In this document: piece by piece, positions 25,380 through 38,604 of the stretch
Numbering within the stretch: position 1 is the stretch's first letter
Layout: the number at the start of each line of letters is the position of its first letter
Assembly (NCBI RefSeq): GCF_000227295.1
Contig: NZ_JH165054.1
Coordinates: 1,424,550-1,488,549 of the forward strand
DNA length: 64,000 nucleotides
Direction: 5' to 3'
Origin: Cutibacterium avidum ATCC 25577
GTDB taxonomy: Bacteria; Actinomycetota; Actinomycetes; Propionibacteriales; Propionibacteriaceae
Translations under genes and position numbers: made by a program
Notes under the pieces: generated by a model
Database searches by the model: none
Told to the model about the DNA's origin: nothing
What the model saw: only the letters and a program-made list of their open reading frames with translations

Positions 25380-25884
25380 GGCTCTCCTGTAGGTGTCAGT
25401 GGAGCTGATGCCGGCTTACCCAGTGGATCGCCGGCAGTGCCGTCCTGGGCCTCCTGACGTGCCCGCACCATGTTCTGCACCTTGTGAGGACGACAACTGC
25501 AGGGTCCACTCCGACAGTCTGGGACAATACCCAACGACCACGCTGTGCCAGTGCTGGGAACCCAGACCGACGAGGGTCGTGATGACCATCCCGAACGAGG
25601 AGAACCCACACCAATACGCCACGGCCATGACGATCGCCGAAGTCGGCGTGGGTGTAGATGGTTGCCACCGAGGAACTGTGGCGCATTTCCTGCGCAGACG
25701 TCACGGATCATCCCCGCCGATCAACTCCGATTCGCGTTCGCCAGCTCAGGAAGGGCGAACCGGGGTATCGAACAGGGTCGACGCGCAATGCGTCAGGGTG
25801 GCCCGGTACGATCGAGGCACCACGATTCGTAGGTTGCGGCCTGACTCCTCGGTTCGGCCGTCCAGCGGAATTGCAAGGGGACGC
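25380..25884. other. Degraded stretch upstream of the amine oxidase
   Basis: 505 bases without an intact gene. On the minus strand, 25600-25711 encodes a recognisable tyrosine-recombinase remnant (separate entry). Below it, a minus-strand frame ends with QNMVRARQEAQDGTAGDPLG and looks coding-like, but has no usable start. The promoter of the amine oxidase must lie near 25850, though no clear boxes were seen. Confidence 0.5.
25600..25711 (-). pseudogene. Tyrosine recombinase C-terminal remnant
   Basis: Read on the minus strand, frames join to IRDV..QEMRHSSSVATIYTHADFGDRH. This resembles the end of phage-type integrases ('MGHSSVATTxIYTHVD'), with the conserved His-Ser-Ser and the nucleophile Tyr in IYTH. 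One residue seems lost and one duplicated, and no upstream catalytic part is present. The fragment implies a past integrated element close to the bacteriocin cluster and the broken vapBC. Confidence 0.5.
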
Positions 25885-27231
25885 ATGTACGACAGCATCA
25901 TTATCGGCGCAGGCCTCGCCGGACTGACGGCCGCCGAAGAACTCGCATCCGCAGGGCACTCGGTGGTGGTTCTGGAGGCTCGCTCCCGAGTGGGTGGGCG
26001 CCTCGAGAACGCGGAGTTGTCCAATGGGCAGGTCATCGAGTTGGGCGGCCAGTGGGTCAGTGAGGGCCATGAAGAACTTCGCTCCCTCATCGCCTCCCAA
26101 GGCCTTGAACTGGTCGACTCCACCGAGGGCGACGTCGTCGTCAAGGCTCGCGGACGGGTCTCCCACGTCACCAATTCCTCCAGCTCTGCCCACACCCTCA
26201 GCCCCTTCGAACTGTCTGACCTCGGTCAGGGCCTGCTAAGGTTCCGCCGTCTGGCCGATCGGGTCGCCAACAACAAGGGTTGGACGACGGCGAACGGTAC
26301 GTGGCTGAATCAGTCCCTGAGTCAGTGGGTGGTCTCGAATGTGCGTACCGACGCCGGACGTGAATACATCACCAATCTTTTCCGGCGTGCCTTCGGGGTC
26401 TTTCCCGACGACACCACACTTCTTGATGGTCTGACGAAGGCCAACTCCGGGGTGGACCTGGAATCCCTCGTCGCCGTCAACGGTGGGCTCAAGCAGCAGC
26501 GCGTCAAGGGCGGTGTCGCCCAGGTCGCTCGCAACCTCGCGGAGCGTCTCGGCGAGGATCTCAAGCTCTCCTGCCCGGTCCGCTCCATCCACGCAGACGG
26601 TGGCACCGTCACCGTCGCGACGTCCATCGGCACCGAGTACCAGGGGCGCAGCGTCATCGTCACCGTCCCTCCGCGTCTTCTCAAGGAGATCGAGTTCGAT
26701 CCTGCTCTTCCGGCAGAGCGTCTCGAGATGGCCGAGAAGGTACCCGCAGGCAATGTCATCAAGGCCTACCTCGTCTACGACAGCCCGTGGTGGCGCACCT
26801 CTGGAGCCTCCGGCCAGATGGGTGCCGACGAGGGTGCCGTCCGCGTCATCTTCGACACCTCCGACGACGAGACCGGCAGGGGAGTCCTGATGGGCTTCTT
26901 CGAGGGCACCGAAGCGTCGGGCTACGGCAAACTCTCGGTGAGCCTGCGTCAGCGTGCCTTCGAGGAGGTCGTCGAGTCCGCCTTCGGTGAGGCTCCCAGC
27001 TCTCCGATCGAATACCTCGACCGCGACTGGCTCTCCGAGCCCTACACCGGTGGCTGTCATGGCGCCCACTTCGCTCCCAGCCTCTGGACTGCCACCGGCC
27101 CGATCCTCGCCCAGCCGTTGGGCAGGGTGCTCTTCGCCGGCGCCGAGTACGCCTCCTCCTTCAACGGCTACATGGAAGGCGCGCTGCGAGCCGGTGCTCG
27201 CGCGGCTCAGGAGGCTGTCGACCTGCTCTGA
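25885..27231 (+). CDS. Flavin-dependent monoamine oxidase family protein
   Basis: A 448-residue FAD enzyme. It begins with SIIIGAGLAGLTAAEELASAGHSVVVLEARSRVGGR, a complete dinucleotide-binding loop plus the GG-rhx motif. The second conserved region is VIELGGQWV, and the C-terminal FAD motif is RVLFAGAEYASSFNGYMEGALRAG, where the usual Thr-Glu is replaced by Ala-Glu. Family members oxidise amines to aldehydes with release of ammonia and peroxide. Ammonia release may matter because amtB is next door. ATG 25885 fits; GCAAGGGGA lies upstream. It ends 4 bases before the convergent glnB remnant. Confidence 0.9.
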   Translation: MYDSIIIGAGLAGLTAAEELASAGHSVVVLEARSRVGGRLENAELSNGQVIELGGQWVSEGHEELRSLIASQGLELVDSTEGDVVVKARGRVSHVTNSSSSAHTLSPFELSDLGQGLLRFRRLADRVANNKGWTTANGTWLNQSLSQWVVSNVRTDAGREYITNLFRRAFGVFPDDTTLLDGLTKANSGVDLESLVAVNGGLKQQRVKGGVAQVARNLAERLGEDLKLSCPVRSIHADGGTVTVATSIGTEYQGRSVIVTVPPRLLKEIEFDPALPAERLEMAEKVPAGNVIKAYLVYDSPWWRTSGASGQMGADEGAVRVIFDTSDDETGRGVLMGFFEGTEASGYGKLSVSLRQRAFEEVVESAFGEAPSSPIEYLDRDWLSEPYTGGCHGAHFAPSLWTATGPILAQPLGRVLFAGAEYASSFNGYMEGALRAGARAAQEAVDLL

Positions 27232-27235
27232 TCGG

Positions 27236-28830
<1,595 letters not shown>

Positions 28831-28860
28831 CTGGCAGCGTTGCGGAACCGTTTGGTCGGC

Positions 28861-28918
28861 GTTACTGACATGTGAAGAATCGCGCTCTTGTGTGACGACG
28901 GTGTTACGTCGGTGACAG
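28861..28918. promoter_or_regulatory. Possible GlnR-like sites upstream of amtB
   Basis: Two GTTAC half-sites, at 28861-28865 and 28903-28907, are each followed after 6 bases by GTGAA or GACAG. Actinobacterial GlnR boxes follow the form gTnAc-n6-GaAAc. The second half-sites match poorly, so this is only a weak suggestion. The region is the divergent promoter of amtB and the zinc-ribbon gene. Confidence 0.25.
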
Positions 28919-28987
28919 GAACGTGACGCGGAGACCGTGAAAACATGCCATATCCTTGACGCGCCACTCATGGACGGAGATGAGACT

Positions 28988-30013
28988 ATGTTTTGTGCGC
29001 GATGCGGCACCCAGGTGGGTGCGCACGATGCCGCCTGCAGACAGTGTGGGCTGGACCTGCACCTGCCCGGTGCCGTGCGCATGACAGACCCTGGCTCCTT
29101 CGACGAGACGGTCGTGCAGAGCCCCGTGGGCGCTGATGAAGCTCCGACGAGGGAGATTCCTCGGGTGCAGACCCCGCCGAAGCCTCGAGATCAGCAGGAC
29201 ATGACACCAACCCAGCAGTGGCAGCGACAGGATTCCACGCCGACCCAACAGTGGAGCACCAGCCAGCCCTGGTCGGGTCAGCAGCAGCCTCCGCAAGGCC
29301 AGGGTCAGGAGGCCGGGGATTCACAGCTGCCCGACGACTGGTTCCGTGACCCCGAGGCAGAGCGGACTCGCGCGATGGCGACGGTTCGGGATAATCCTGT
29401 CTTCACCCCACCCCCGCCGCCGTCTGCCCCTGCCACGTCACACCCGCAGCCTCCGGATGACTCGTCCCGCCACCGGAACGTGCTCATCGGCTTGGTGATC
29501 GGGCTACTCGTGCTCGTCATCCTGGGTGCGATCTTACTCTTCGCCGGTGGTCGAAAGGGGCGCTCAAACGGGGAACCCATTCCGGTGTCGACGCCGTCGG
29601 CCAGCGCTCATGCCGAGCAGTCCACCTCGCAGGAGCCCCCCGCCTCGGAGGAACCTCACGAGGGCGCCACATCCATCGACGCCACGCCCAGCTTCCTCGA
29701 GTCCTCGCCTGCGCCCGCGGCTAGTTCGGCTCCTTCCACCCCGGAATCCCCGACGTCGAGTGCTCGCCGGGTTGCCGACAAGCTTCCTGACGGTGACACT
29801 GTCTGCTCCTCGACGGTCGGTGCCGTGGGCACGACGTCATGCCCGTTCGCGCTCGAAGTCGCCAATGTAATTCCCGACGACGCCCAGGGCGGCTACGAGG
29901 TGAACGCCCACAGCCCGGTCACCGGCAGGAACTACACCATGAAGTGCAGGACGGAGGAGACGTACACCACCTGCACCGGCGGCGTCGCTGCCGAGGTTCA
30001 CATCCTGCGTTGA
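28988..30013 (+). CDS. Zinc-ribbon membrane protein with extracellular domain
   Basis: A 341-residue protein. MFCARCGTQVGAHDAACRQCG is a double-CxxC zinc ribbon at the very N-terminus. A Gln/Pro-rich cytoplasmic linker follows, including two 'TPTQQW' copies. One membrane helix is near residues 160-183 (VLIGLVIGLLVLVILGAILLFAG), then a Ser/Pro/Glu-rich stalk and a C-terminal domain of about 70 residues with four Cys (VC, SC, KC, TC). The architecture is common in Actinobacteria, but its function is unknown. ATG 28988 is chosen because the zinc ribbon starts there. Confidence 0.75.
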   Translation: MFCARCGTQVGAHDAACRQCGLDLHLPGAVRMTDPGSFDETVVQSPVGADEAPTREIPRVQTPPKPRDQQDMTPTQQWQRQDSTPTQQWSTSQPWSGQQQPPQGQGQEAGDSQLPDDWFRDPEAERTRAMATVRDNPVFTPPPPPSAPATSHPQPPDDSSRHRNVLIGLVIGLLVLVILGAILLFAGGRKGRSNGEPIPVSTPSASAHAEQSTSQEPPASEEPHEGATSIDATPSFLESSPAPAASSAPSTPESPTSSARRVADKLPDGDTVCSSTVGAVGTTSCPFALEVANVIPDDAQGGYEVNAHSPVTGRNYTMKCRTEETYTTCTGGVAAEVHILR

Positions 30014-30033
30014 GCGAGGACCAAGGCGGCTCG

Positions 30034-30519
30034 TCACATCGGCCGCTGGACCCCGACGAGGCGCACCTTGTCGAAGTACTCATCGGTCAGATCGGCCCAG
30101 GTGCCGGCGACCTCGACCTCGGTGAGGGTTGCTGGCGGGTACCAGCAGCCGACCTTTTCCTCGGCACCGCTCATCGCGGCCAGTTGTGCTGCCAAGCCAG
30201 GAATCGTCGGGGCGTGAGCGATGACGAGCAGGTTGTCGACGTCGTCGTCGATCTCTCCAATGCGCTGACGCATGGTGTCTGTGCCGCAGTAGTACAGGGC
30301 GCGCATGAATTCCACGGGGCAATCCAGCTGGAGGCAGTCCCAGGTCTGTCGGGTGCGGAGGGCGTCGGAGACCAGCGCATGGCCGACATTGCGCAGTCCA
30401 AGACGCATTCCGACCTCGCGGGCCTGGCGGCGTCCCAGGTCGGTGAGCGGACGCTCTCGGTCACCCCCGGCGGCGTGGGATGCAGGCTGGGCATGTCTCA
30501 TGAGGAACAGGGTGTGCAT
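30034..30519 (-). CDS. sixA: Histidine phosphatase, SixA type
   Basis: A 161-residue enzyme of the RHG family. LFLMRHAQPA gives the catalytic Arg-His, RPLTDLGRRQAREVG follows the SixA pattern, and VIAHAPTIPGLA carries the second catalytic His. SixA removes phosphate from phosphohistidine, for example on HPt domains or NPr in E. coli. Length fits SixA. It is a single gene between the zinc-ribbon gene and the esterase. Confidence 0.88.
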   Translation of the reverse strand: MHTLFLMRHAQPASHAAGGDRERPLTDLGRRQAREVGMRLGLRNVGHALVSDALRTRQTWDCLQLDCPVEFMRALYYCGTDTMRQRIGEIDDDVDNLLVIAHAPTIPGLAAQLAAMSGAEEKVGCWYPPATLTEVEVAGTWADLTDEYFDKVRLVGVQRPM

Positions 30520-30566
30520 GATTCCATGGTTGCACCCCGTGGGCGAGGTGGTCCTACGATGTTGGC

Positions 30567-31556
30567 ATGCCGCTCACGGATATGGGCATTGACGAGGCGC
30601 GCAACTACCACCCGGTTGTCCCTGAACCCGAGGGTTTCGACTCCTTCTGGGCCGAAACCCTCGACGAGCACGCCAGCATCCCGCTCGATCTGACGGCAAC
30701 CCCGTTCGACAATCGTCAGGCCCTCATCGACACCTGGGACCTGTCATGGGCGGGGTATCACGGCTCCAGAGTGAGTGGTTGGATGCACGCCCCCGCCGGG
30801 GCGAGCGGGCCGTTACCCCTTGTCATCGAGTACATCGGCTACTCTGGTTCGCGCGGGGTCCCGATCGGATCGGCCTTCGCGGCGGCCGGGTACGCGCACA
30901 TCGTCGTCGATCCGCGCGGTCAGGGATGGGGCCACCCCGCTCTGACCGAGAACTCCCCGGACGTCCACGAGGGCTCCGGTGCTCCGGGATTCATGACCCA
31001 ATCCCTGTCGGACCCGCATGGCCACTACTACCGCCGGTTGTTCACCGACGCCTTCCGGTGCCTGCAGACCGCTCGGGAGATGAAGATCGTCGATCCCACC
31101 AGAATTGTCGTCCACGGTCACTCCCAGGGCGCTGGTCAGACGATAGCGGTGTGCGGGTTGGCAGCCATGCGTGGCATCAAGCTGGCTGGTGCCTTCGTCG
31201 ATGCCCCCTTCCTGTGTCACATGAGGCGCAGCTGTGACATCGCCACGGCTGGTCCTTATCTCGAGGTCGTCAAGTACCTGGCGGCTCATCCGTCCCTGTG
31301 TGGCAAGGCCTTCCAGACGCTGGGTTACTTCGACGGTCTGCACTTCGCCCGTCGCGCCCGTACTGCCACCTGGTTCTCCGTGGCGATGATGGACCAGTTG
31401 GTGCCGCCGTCGTCGGTGTGGGCGGCTTACAACGCCTGGGGCGACGGGATGGTTGCGGACAAGCAGATTGCCGTCTATCCCTTCGCAGGGCATTCGGCCG
31501 GGGAGGACGTGCAGCGCTGGAACCAGCTCGGTGTGCTTGCCCAGCTCTTCTCCTGA
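30567..31556 (+). CDS. Acetylxylan esterase / cephalosporin-C deacetylase family (CE7)
   Basis: A 329-residue alpha/beta hydrolase. PEGFDSFWAETLDE at the N-terminus, the RGQGWG motif (in VVDPRGQGWGHP) and GHSQGAGQ with the nucleophile Ser are the three CE7 signatures. The acid and His are in MMDQLVPPS and FAGHSAGE. These enzymes remove acetyl groups from short xylo-oligosaccharides or related substrates in the cytoplasm. No sugar-use genes are adjacent, so the substrate here is open. Confidence 0.92.
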   Translation: MPLTDMGIDEARNYHPVVPEPEGFDSFWAETLDEHASIPLDLTATPFDNRQALIDTWDLSWAGYHGSRVSGWMHAPAGASGPLPLVIEYIGYSGSRGVPIGSAFAAAGYAHIVVDPRGQGWGHPALTENSPDVHEGSGAPGFMTQSLSDPHGHYYRRLFTDAFRCLQTAREMKIVDPTRIVVHGHSQGAGQTIAVCGLAAMRGIKLAGAFVDAPFLCHMRRSCDIATAGPYLEVVKYLAAHPSLCGKAFQTLGYFDGLHFARRARTATWFSVAMMDQLVPPSSVWAAYNAWGDGMVADKQIAVYPFAGHSAGEDVQRWNQLGVLAQLFS

Positions 31557-31564
31557 GCCTTTGC

Positions 31565-32587
31565 TCAGCTCTTGACAGCGACGACGAGGTCGCGGTGGAT
31601 CGACGAGTCGACGCGGTGGCTGAACTGACGCCAGGGGTTGTCATCGAGGGTAGTCAGGCCTGCGTCGGACAGGATCGCCACAAGATCCTCACGGGACAGG
31701 CCAAGGGTGTTCCACGACATTCCCAGCGCACCGCCGTGGCGCAACTGGCCAGCCCACACCGGAACGGCTTCGCGCAGCAGATCAGCGGGGGAGCGACGTC
31801 GCGATGACCCGCTGTGGGATCCGTGCACGACGCCGTAAGGGGCGTCGGTGACGACGGCGTCGAAGGTCTTGCGTCCCCACAGGTTCGCCGAGTCGACGGC
31901 GTCCCCCGTGAACACCCCCATCGTCAGGGGCTCGGCTCCTGGGAGCCTCACCTCGGCGTCAAACCGCTTGCCGATGGAGTGGCCGTCGCGGCGCACCGGA
32001 TGGGTGTCGCAGCTGTGCTTGAGACGCTTGCGACGCAGCCAAGTGGTGACGTGGGCGGCCATCGCCTCGACGGCTTTGGCGTCCTGTTCCACCCCGAATC
32101 CGTCATGACCCGCCATCCATGCGCACTCCAGGGTGGTACCACGCCCGGCCAACGGATCGAGAATGGCCAGTCTCTGGCCCTCGTCGCGACGAGTCGCGCA
32201 GCGGCCGTCGAGGCTGGCGATCGTGAGGTTGAGCAGCAGCCGGGTGAATTGCTCATTGGTCTTGCCCCGGTACTTGGGGATGGTGACAAGATCCTCATCG
32301 ACTACGTCGACTCGCGGCAGTTCCAGGGGAGCCAACAGGTCGCCATGACGTTCGAAGCAGGCGAGAGCTGCCGAGGACCGCGCCAACGCAGCCAAGTCCG
32401 CAGGTCCGAGGGGCTCGTCGCCATTGACGGTGAGGTACTCGACCCCAGCCACCGTCACCGGTGAGACCGTCGTGGCATTCGGGCAGGTGAGGGCCAACTC
32501 CGCAGCGCACAGACGCCCTGCCTGCCCGGCATAGACGTGGTTGGCGGCAGGGGCGAGCAGGACGAGGGTCTCGGACATGGCTGACAT
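31565..32587 (-). CDS. SAM-dependent methyltransferase, TRM11/UPF0020-like
   Basis: A 340-residue protein. The SAM loop is ILDPLAGRGTTLECA, and the catalytic motif is TDAPYG, a variant of the D/N-PPY motif of N2-guanine methyltransferases. The N-terminal 100 residues resemble the region before the Rossmann fold in TRM11-like proteins; a THUMP domain is not clear. It may modify tRNA or DNA. The start may be ATG 32587 or the next Met at 32578; neither has a strong ribosome site. It is downstream of ppa on the same strand behind two hairpins. Confidence 0.75.
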   Translation of the reverse strand: MSAMSETLVLLAPAANHVYAGQAGRLCAAELALTCPNATTVSPVTVAGVEYLTVNGDEPLGPADLAALARSSAALACFERHGDLLAPLELPRVDVVDEDLVTIPKYRGKTNEQFTRLLLNLTIASLDGRCATRRDEGQRLAILDPLAGRGTTLECAWMAGHDGFGVEQDAKAVEAMAAHVTTWLRRKRLKHSCDTHPVRRDGHSIGKRFDAEVRLPGAEPLTMGVFTGDAVDSANLWGRKTFDAVVTDAPYGVVHGSHSGSSRRRSPADLLREAVPVWAGQLRHGGALGMSWNTLGLSREDLVAILSDAGLTTLDDNPWRQFSHRVDSSIHRDLVVAVKS

Positions 32588-32621
32588 TGTGTCATGACCC
32601 GTCCGACATGCCGAGGAAACA

Positions 32622-32657
32622 GCAATCGGCGGCCGCTGCGTCGCGACCGCCGATTGC
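32622..32657 (-). terminator. Second hairpin downstream of ppa
   Basis: Perfect 11-bp arms GCAATCGGCGG and CCGCCGATTGC around a 14-base loop, between ppa and the methyltransferase gene. It is followed on the minus strand by only a short T-run (TGTTTCC). It probably backs up the first terminator. Confidence 0.7.
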
Positions 32658-32671
32658 GGTGTGTTGGTGAA

Positions 32672-32710
32672 CCTCGTCTCCCGGTATCGGGGCGGTGTCG
32701 GGAGACGAGG
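32672..32710 (-). terminator. Hairpin directly after ppa
   Basis: Perfect 12-bp arms CCTCGTCTCCCG and CGGGAGACGAGG with a 15-base loop, 8 bases after the ppa stop codon. No U-tract follows, as is common for actinobacterial terminators. Confidence 0.75.
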
Positions 32711-32718
32711 CCGAGCCG

Positions 32719-33279
32719 TCAGGCCAGGTTGACCTGCAGGTGCTCGTAGGAGGTGCCCTTGGCGCGCTCGATCGAGGCCTTGATCTCGGCCTCGGCCTCT
32801 TCGCGGCCGGTCCAGGTGGCGCCCTCGACCGACTTCCCGGGCTCGAGGTCCTTGTAGACGGTGAAGAAGTGCTCGATCTCCATGAGGGTCATGCTGCCGA
32901 CGTCGTCAAGGTCGATGAGGTTGGCACGACGGGGGTCGTCAGCGGGGACGCACAGCACCTTGTCGTCGCCGCCCATCTCGTCCTGCATCTGGAACATGGC
33001 CAGTGCGCGGCACTCGATGAGGCAACCGGGGAAGGTGGGCTCGGTGAGAAGGACCAAGGCATCCAGCGGATCGCCGTCCTCTCCGAGGGTCCCCTCGATG
33101 TATCCGTAGTCGTACGGGTACTGCGTAGAGGTGAACAACGTACGGTCAAGACGGATACGACCGGTCTCGTGATCCATCTCGTACTTGTTCTTGGTGCCAC
33201 GCGGAATCTCGATCGTCACATCAAAGTGCAAGCTATCGGGCTGTTCTCCCTGGAATGGGTTGGTGAAATCGTCAGTCAC
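32719..33279 (-). CDS. ppa: Inorganic pyrophosphatase
   Basis: A 186-residue type I pyrophosphatase that splits pyrophosphate into two phosphates. [42 protein letters not shown] (with the DxDPxD metal motif) and [15 protein letters not shown] are all typical. It is slightly longer at both ends than E. coli Ppa. It is divergent from dacB, with promoters sharing 70 bases, and is closed by two hairpins. Confidence 0.97.
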   Translation of the reverse strand: MTDDFTNPFQGEQPDSLHFDVTIEIPRGTKNKYEMDHETGRIRLDRTLFTSTQYPYDYGYIEGTLGEDGDPLDALVLLTEPTFPGCLIECRALAMFQMQDEMGGDDKVLCVPADDPRRANLIDLDDVGSMTLMEIEHFFTVYKDLEPGKSVEGATWTGREEAEAEIKASIERAKGTSYEHLQVNLA

Positions 33280-33349
33280 GAGGGGCCCCTCTTCTTGTAT
33301 TAGACACGGTGATGATCGACACTGTATCCGTTTGCAGGAGGGATTTTTC

Positions 33350-34780
33350 GTGCCACACCCAGATCAACGTAACCCGAAACGTGCTGTGCCCGAGCCGCGA
33401 CGCCGTATGCCGGCATGGGTTCCAGTCCTTGTCGGTGTCGCCGTGACCGGCATTGTCGTGCTCGTGGTGGTCGTCAGTTCTCTGCGAACCGGTACGTCGA
33501 CGAACGAGGCCGAGCGTGGACTGCTGACCCGTCGTCACGGGAACACCGCACCTGCGGTGCAGCCGGGTCGGGGGGTCGTCGCTGCGGTGGCCCCGAATAC
33601 TCCGTCAACCAAGCCACTGGCAGCAAGCGTGGCCAATCGTGTGAAAGCTGCCGGTGCGGCCCCGGGCGTGCTTGGTGCCGACATCATGGATGCTGCGACT
33701 GGTGAAACCCTCTATCAATCCGGGCAGAGCACCCTGTTGACCCCTGCTTCGAACCTCAAGGTGATGACCGCGATTGCGCTGCTGGATTGCACGGATGCCG
33801 GGCACCGCTACACGACGAAGGTTGTCGCTGACGGGTCGGCGTTGACCCTGGTCGGCGGTGGCGATCCCTACCTGCGTTCCTCGGCCTCCGACAAGCATCC
33901 TGAGTACCCGTCGACGGAGCAGCTTGCCAAGCGCACCGCGGCGGCCCTCAAGGAGGCTGGCACGAGGTCGGTCACCGTCAGATTTGACGACACCCTGTTC
34001 TCCGGTCCCACGTGGAACAGTGCATGGCCGATCGACAACTACTCCGATGAGGTCACCCCGATCACCTCGCTGTGGGTTGACGAAGGAATGATCAACAACA
34101 ATCCGTGGAATCGAAGCAAGACTCCTGCGGTCTTGGCGACGAATACCTTCGTCGGACAGCTCCGCAGCGCCGGTATCACGGTCACGGGATCGGTGGTTCG
34201 ACACAAGGCGGGCGAGTCCGACAAGCAGATTGCTGCCGTGCAGTCGATCCCGGTGGAGGACCTCGTCACTCGCACGTTGGAGGAGTCCGACAACTCCGCC
34301 GCAGAGGTGCTGAGCCGTCAGATGGCCCTTGCGAGCGGCAAGCCGGGATCCTTCGCCGGCGCCTCCCAGGCCCTCGAGGAGCACCTCAAGAACATGGGAG
34401 CCTGGCAGGACGGCGCTGTCGTTCAGGATGGGTCGGGCCTGTCCCGAGGCAACCGGATCACGGCGGCCATGCTTTCCCACGCCTGGCAAAAGGTTTTGAC
34501 GACACCGAAGCTGCAGCCGGTAGCCAATGCGGTTCCCGTCAGTCGGGTCTCGGGAACCTTGCACAAGCGCTTCTCCGAGCCGAGCACGGCAGCGGCGCGT
34601 GGCGTGGTCCACGCCAAGACCGGCAGCCTGCAAGGGGTTATCTCGATGTCGGGATGGCTGCGTGACGCCGACGGGCGCATCCTCGTCGCCTCCTTCATCG
34701 TCAACCAGACCGATGGCTCCGCTCGATCCTGGCTTGACGTCGTCTACGGCAACCTGGCCGGGTGCGGCTGCACCCGCTGA
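33350..34780 (+). CDS. dacB: D-alanyl-D-alanine carboxypeptidase/endopeptidase, PBP4 type
   Basis: A 476-residue membrane-anchored penicillin-binding protein that trims peptidoglycan peptides. A helix near residues 23-45 anchors it. The three active-site motifs are present: SNLK (in TPASNLKVM), SDN (EESDNSAAE) and KTG (HAKTGSLQG). GTG 33350 follows AGGAGGG. Its stop overlaps the tilS ATG (TGATG), and the dacB-tilS-hpt-ftsH order is common in Actinobacteria. Confidence 0.95.
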   Translation: MPHPDQRNPKRAVPEPRRRMPAWVPVLVGVAVTGIVVLVVVVSSLRTGTSTNEAERGLLTRRHGNTAPAVQPGRGVVAAVAPNTPSTKPLAASVANRVKAAGAAPGVLGADIMDAATGETLYQSGQSTLLTPASNLKVMTAIALLDCTDAGHRYTTKVVADGSALTLVGGGDPYLRSSASDKHPEYPSTEQLAKRTAAALKEAGTRSVTVRFDDTLFSGPTWNSAWPIDNYSDEVTPITSLWVDEGMINNNPWNRSKTPAVLATNTFVGQLRSAGITVTGSVVRHKAGESDKQIAAVQSIPVEDLVTRTLEESDNSAAEVLSRQMALASGKPGSFAGASQALEEHLKNMGAWQDGAVVQDGSGLSRGNRITAAMLSHAWQKVLTTPKLQPVANAVPVSRVSGTLHKRFSEPSTAAARGVVHAKTGSLQGVISMSGWLRDADGRILVASFIVNQTDGSARSWLDVVYGNLAGCGCTR

Positions 34781-35733
34781 TGGCACGACGTGAACTGGGT
34801 CCGGCAGCCCTGACGGTTGCCCAGGCCGTCGAGCATGCGGTCCGCGGAATTGACCGGTTCGTCGTCGGGTGTTCTGGCGGGCCGGACTCCCTCGCCCTGG
34901 CGTTGGGGTCGGAGTGGGCATCTCGACGCCGTGGAGCCGAGGTGATGGTCGTCATCGTCGACCATCAGCTGCAGGACGGGTCGGACGAGGTGGCAGCGCG
35001 TACTCGAGACCTGCTGACCGACCGTGGGATGGACGCCTGTGTGCGTCGCGTCGAGATCGATCCGAATGACCCTGACGGCCCGGAGGCGGCGGCTCGAACC
35101 GCTCGTCGAGCAGCGCTGGTTGACGTCGCCGGGAAGACGCCGATCCTGCTCGGCCACACCCTCGACGACCAGGCCGAACAGGTCTTGCTGTCCCTGGCCC
35201 GTGGCTCCGGGGCGACGTCGCTCGCCGGTATTCGGCCGCGGGCAGGCCAGTTCTGGCACCCGCTGTTGGGGGTGCGTCGGGCCCAGACCCTGCAGGCATG
35301 CCAGGAATGGGACGTCGAGCCATGGCATGATCCCCACAACAGTGACTCGCGGTTCCTGCGCTCCAGGGTGCGCACCGAGCTCATGCCGGTTCTCGAGGAC
35401 GTCCTCGGATCGGGGGTGGCGGAATCCCTGGCCCGCAGCGCGTCGCTGTTGGCCGGAGAAGACGCCGTCGTCACGGCTGTGGCTGACCAGTGGGCACGAG
35501 ACCACGAGGTGACGGACGACGTTCTGCCCGGGCTGCGAGGTGTGGAATCCGGGTTGGCTCGACGGGTCGTCAAGAAGTGGCTGCCCGAGGCGACAATGGT
35601 TCACGTCGACGCCGTCCTGGGTCTTCTGGACGGTCCCGGAGGCGCTGGGGTGGACGTTCCTGGCGGCCGCGTCGAGATGAGGCGTGGGACCCTGTACCTC
35701 ACCCAGCGCCTGCGGCAGATCCGGGATCGGTAA
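34780..35733 (+). CDS. tilS: tRNA(Ile)-lysidine synthase
   Basis: A 317-residue enzyme that puts lysidine on C34 of the CAU tRNA-Ile. The PP-loop ATPase motif is VVGCSGGPDSLALAL, and GHTLDDQAEQVLLSLARGSG is the second TilS signature. It is short, lacking most of the C-terminal domains of E. coli TilS, as usual in Actinobacteria. ATG 34780 overlaps the dacB stop; GTG 34762 is an alternative. Confidence 0.95.
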   Translation: MARRELGPAALTVAQAVEHAVRGIDRFVVGCSGGPDSLALALGSEWASRRRGAEVMVVIVDHQLQDGSDEVAARTRDLLTDRGMDACVRRVEIDPNDPDGPEAAARTARRAALVDVAGKTPILLGHTLDDQAEQVLLSLARGSGATSLAGIRPRAGQFWHPLLGVRRAQTLQACQEWDVEPWHDPHNSDSRFLRSRVRTELMPVLEDVLGSGVAESLARSASLLAGEDAVVTAVADQWARDHEVTDDVLPGLRGVESGLARRVVKKWLPEATMVHVDAVLGLLDGPGGAGVDVPGGRVEMRRGTLYLTQRLRQIRDR

Positions 35734-35742
35734 GCTGGATCC

Positions 35743-36297
35743 GTGCGAGCTTCTGACATTCCCGAAGATTTCGACCGCGTTCTGTACACCGATGAGCAGG
35801 TGGCCTCTCGTGTCCGCGAGGTCGCTGCCCAGATCGACGCCGACTATGCGGGGCGGGAAATCCTCATGGTTGGTGTGCTCAACGGTGCTGTCATGACCAT
35901 GGCGGACCTGTGCCGCGCGATGAAGTCCCACATGTCCATGGATTGGATGGCCGTGTCGTCCTACGGTGCCGGTACGAAGTCCAGCGGCGTGGTGCGCATC
36001 CTCAAGGACCTCACCAAGGACATCGAGGGCCGCGACATCCTCATCGTCGAGGACATCATCGACACCGGCCTGACGCTGAGCTACCTGGTGCAGAACCTGC
36101 GCAGCCGCAACCCCAACTCCATCGAGATCATGGCGATGTTCCGCAAGCCGGAGGCCGTGACCTGCCCGCTGGATGTCAAGTACGTCGGTTTCGACATTCC
36201 CAACGAGTTCGTCGTCGGATACGGCCTGGATTACGCCGACAAGTACCGCAACCTCACGGATGTGGCGACGCTGGCGCCGCACGTGTACAACTCCTGA
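35743..36297 (+). CDS. hpt: Hypoxanthine phosphoribosyltransferase
   Basis: A 184-residue purine salvage enzyme using PRPP to make IMP or GMP. VEDIIDTGLTL is the PRPP loop, VGVLNGAVMTMADL the PPi loop and VSSYGAGTKSSG the flexible loop. The C-terminal VGYGLDYADKYRNL is normal. It starts at GTG 35743, 9 bases after tilS, in the tilS-hpt-ftsH unit. Confidence 0.97.
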   Translation: MRASDIPEDFDRVLYTDEQVASRVREVAAQIDADYAGREILMVGVLNGAVMTMADLCRAMKSHMSMDWMAVSSYGAGTKSSGVVRILKDLTKDIEGRDILIVEDIIDTGLTLSYLVQNLRSRNPNSIEIMAMFRKPEAVTCPLDVKYVGFDIPNEFVVGYGLDYADKYRNLTDVATLAPHVYNS

Positions 36298-36435
36298 GGG
36301 GTCGACGTCGAAGGGCGGACCGCCATCGGGTTGGGATGGTCGCGATGCGGTACAGCGTTCGTCAACACTGCGATGTTGTCATGCGCTGGTATCGTGACGC
36401 CTTGAGTCCCACCCACCCATGCCCCTAGGTAGTAC

Positions 36436-38595
<2,160 letters not shown>

Positions 38596-38604
38596 CGATC
38601 GTTA

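Noticed and set aside
25376-25711. Overlapping minus-strand frames of about 105 codons as intact genes
   Set aside because: They share a recombinase fragment spread over more than one frame and have no proper start; a relic explains them better.
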